Shown here piece by piece: positions 63,962-64,000 of a stretch of DNA of 64,000 nucleotides; position 1 is the stretch's first letter; each line of letters opens with the position of its first letter. The translations under genes and the position numbers were made by a program. The notes below the pieces were generated by a model that saw only the letters and a list, made by a program, of their open reading frames with translations, was not told the DNA's origin and made no database searches. This DNA is from JAWQFO01 sp033436665 (GTDB lineage: Bacteria > Pseudomonadota > Alphaproteobacteria > Rhodobacterales > Rhodobacteraceae), in contig NZ_JAWQFO010000002.1 in NCBI RefSeq assembly GCF_033436665.1, positions 795,959-859,958 of the forward strand, given 5' to 3'.

Positions 63962-64000
63962 ATGAGAACCCGGGGCGGCATCAAATCGTGACAGGTCCAG

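Larger units (their letters stand above)
62678..63999 (+). mobile_element. IS3-family insertion sequence with an internal assembly duplication
   Basis: Terminal inverted repeats of 25 bases lie at 62678-62702 and 63975-63999 (TGGACCTGTCACGGATTTG versus TGGACCTGTCACGATTTGA on the other strand). Inside are orfA and orfB with a DDE domain. An N at 62837 separates two copies of about 85 bases, so the true element is shorter than shown, about 1.2 kb. The base after the right end (G) would agree with a GAT target duplication at 62465-62467. Confidence 0.9.

Overview
The window reads as an alphaproteobacterial chromosome, most likely a Rhodobacteraceae (Roseobacter or Rhodobacter group) member. The grounds are the high-GC backbone, a VPLPA-CTERM surface protein, the style of the urt, tup and TRAP operons, a sigma-EcfG-type promoter, and many GTG/TTG starts and four-base ATGA/GTGA gene overlaps. 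No search could be run, so all names rest on motif recognition.

Region 1 (1-9069) is the right-hand part of an integrated genomic island with visibly lower GC. It holds the end of a UvrD-like helicase, an HTH antitoxin/PIN toxin pair, and a tightly packed four-gene operon (2512-7306). The operon encodes an ImmA/IrrE-type Zn-peptidase fused to a macro domain, a P-loop kinase fused to a PurZ-like adenylosuccinate synthetase, a small protein that looks like an ADP-ribosyltransferase, and a second zincin. A tyrosine integrase and a 45-bp copy of the 3' part of tRNA-Arg(CCG) close the island. I know of no described system with this gene combination; it is the best candidate here for an undescribed nucleotide/ADP-ribose conflict system.

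Region 2 (9250-31150) is backbone. It has an NMT1-type ABC importer with a double-length permease and a coupled glycosyltransferase, OpgH with YceI, a YeeE-type membrane protein, a hybrid histidine kinase with two periplasmic solute-binding domains, PPK2, a tungstate ABC transporter (tupBCA) with a convergent one-component regulator, TrmO, a receiver-only response regulator behind an EcfG-like promoter, and the divergent oxyR/katG pair.

Region 3 (31159-49950) has an octaheme cytochrome, a polyamine ABC operon (potDCBA order on the map) with a divergent nitrilase-family amidase, a DUF1045 protein, the urea ABC operon urtABCDE, an isolated cheB-cheD pair, tRNA-Thr(UGU), a VPLPA-CTERM repeat protein and a small lipoprotein.

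Region 4 (50347-57789) looks like one catabolic locus. A TRAP transporter and an isocitrate lyase/PEP mutase-family enzyme lie on the plus strand. A racemase/maleate isomerase-like enzyme, an M24 hydrolase and a diaminopropionate ammonia-lyase-like PLP enzyme lie on the minus strand.

Region 5 (57790-64000) has an AT-richer patch, a DEAD-box helicase, and an MFS transporter gene cut by an IS3-family element. Two single N bases and an exact local duplication show that the sequence is stitched together at IS copies, so gene order after about 62467 should not be trusted.
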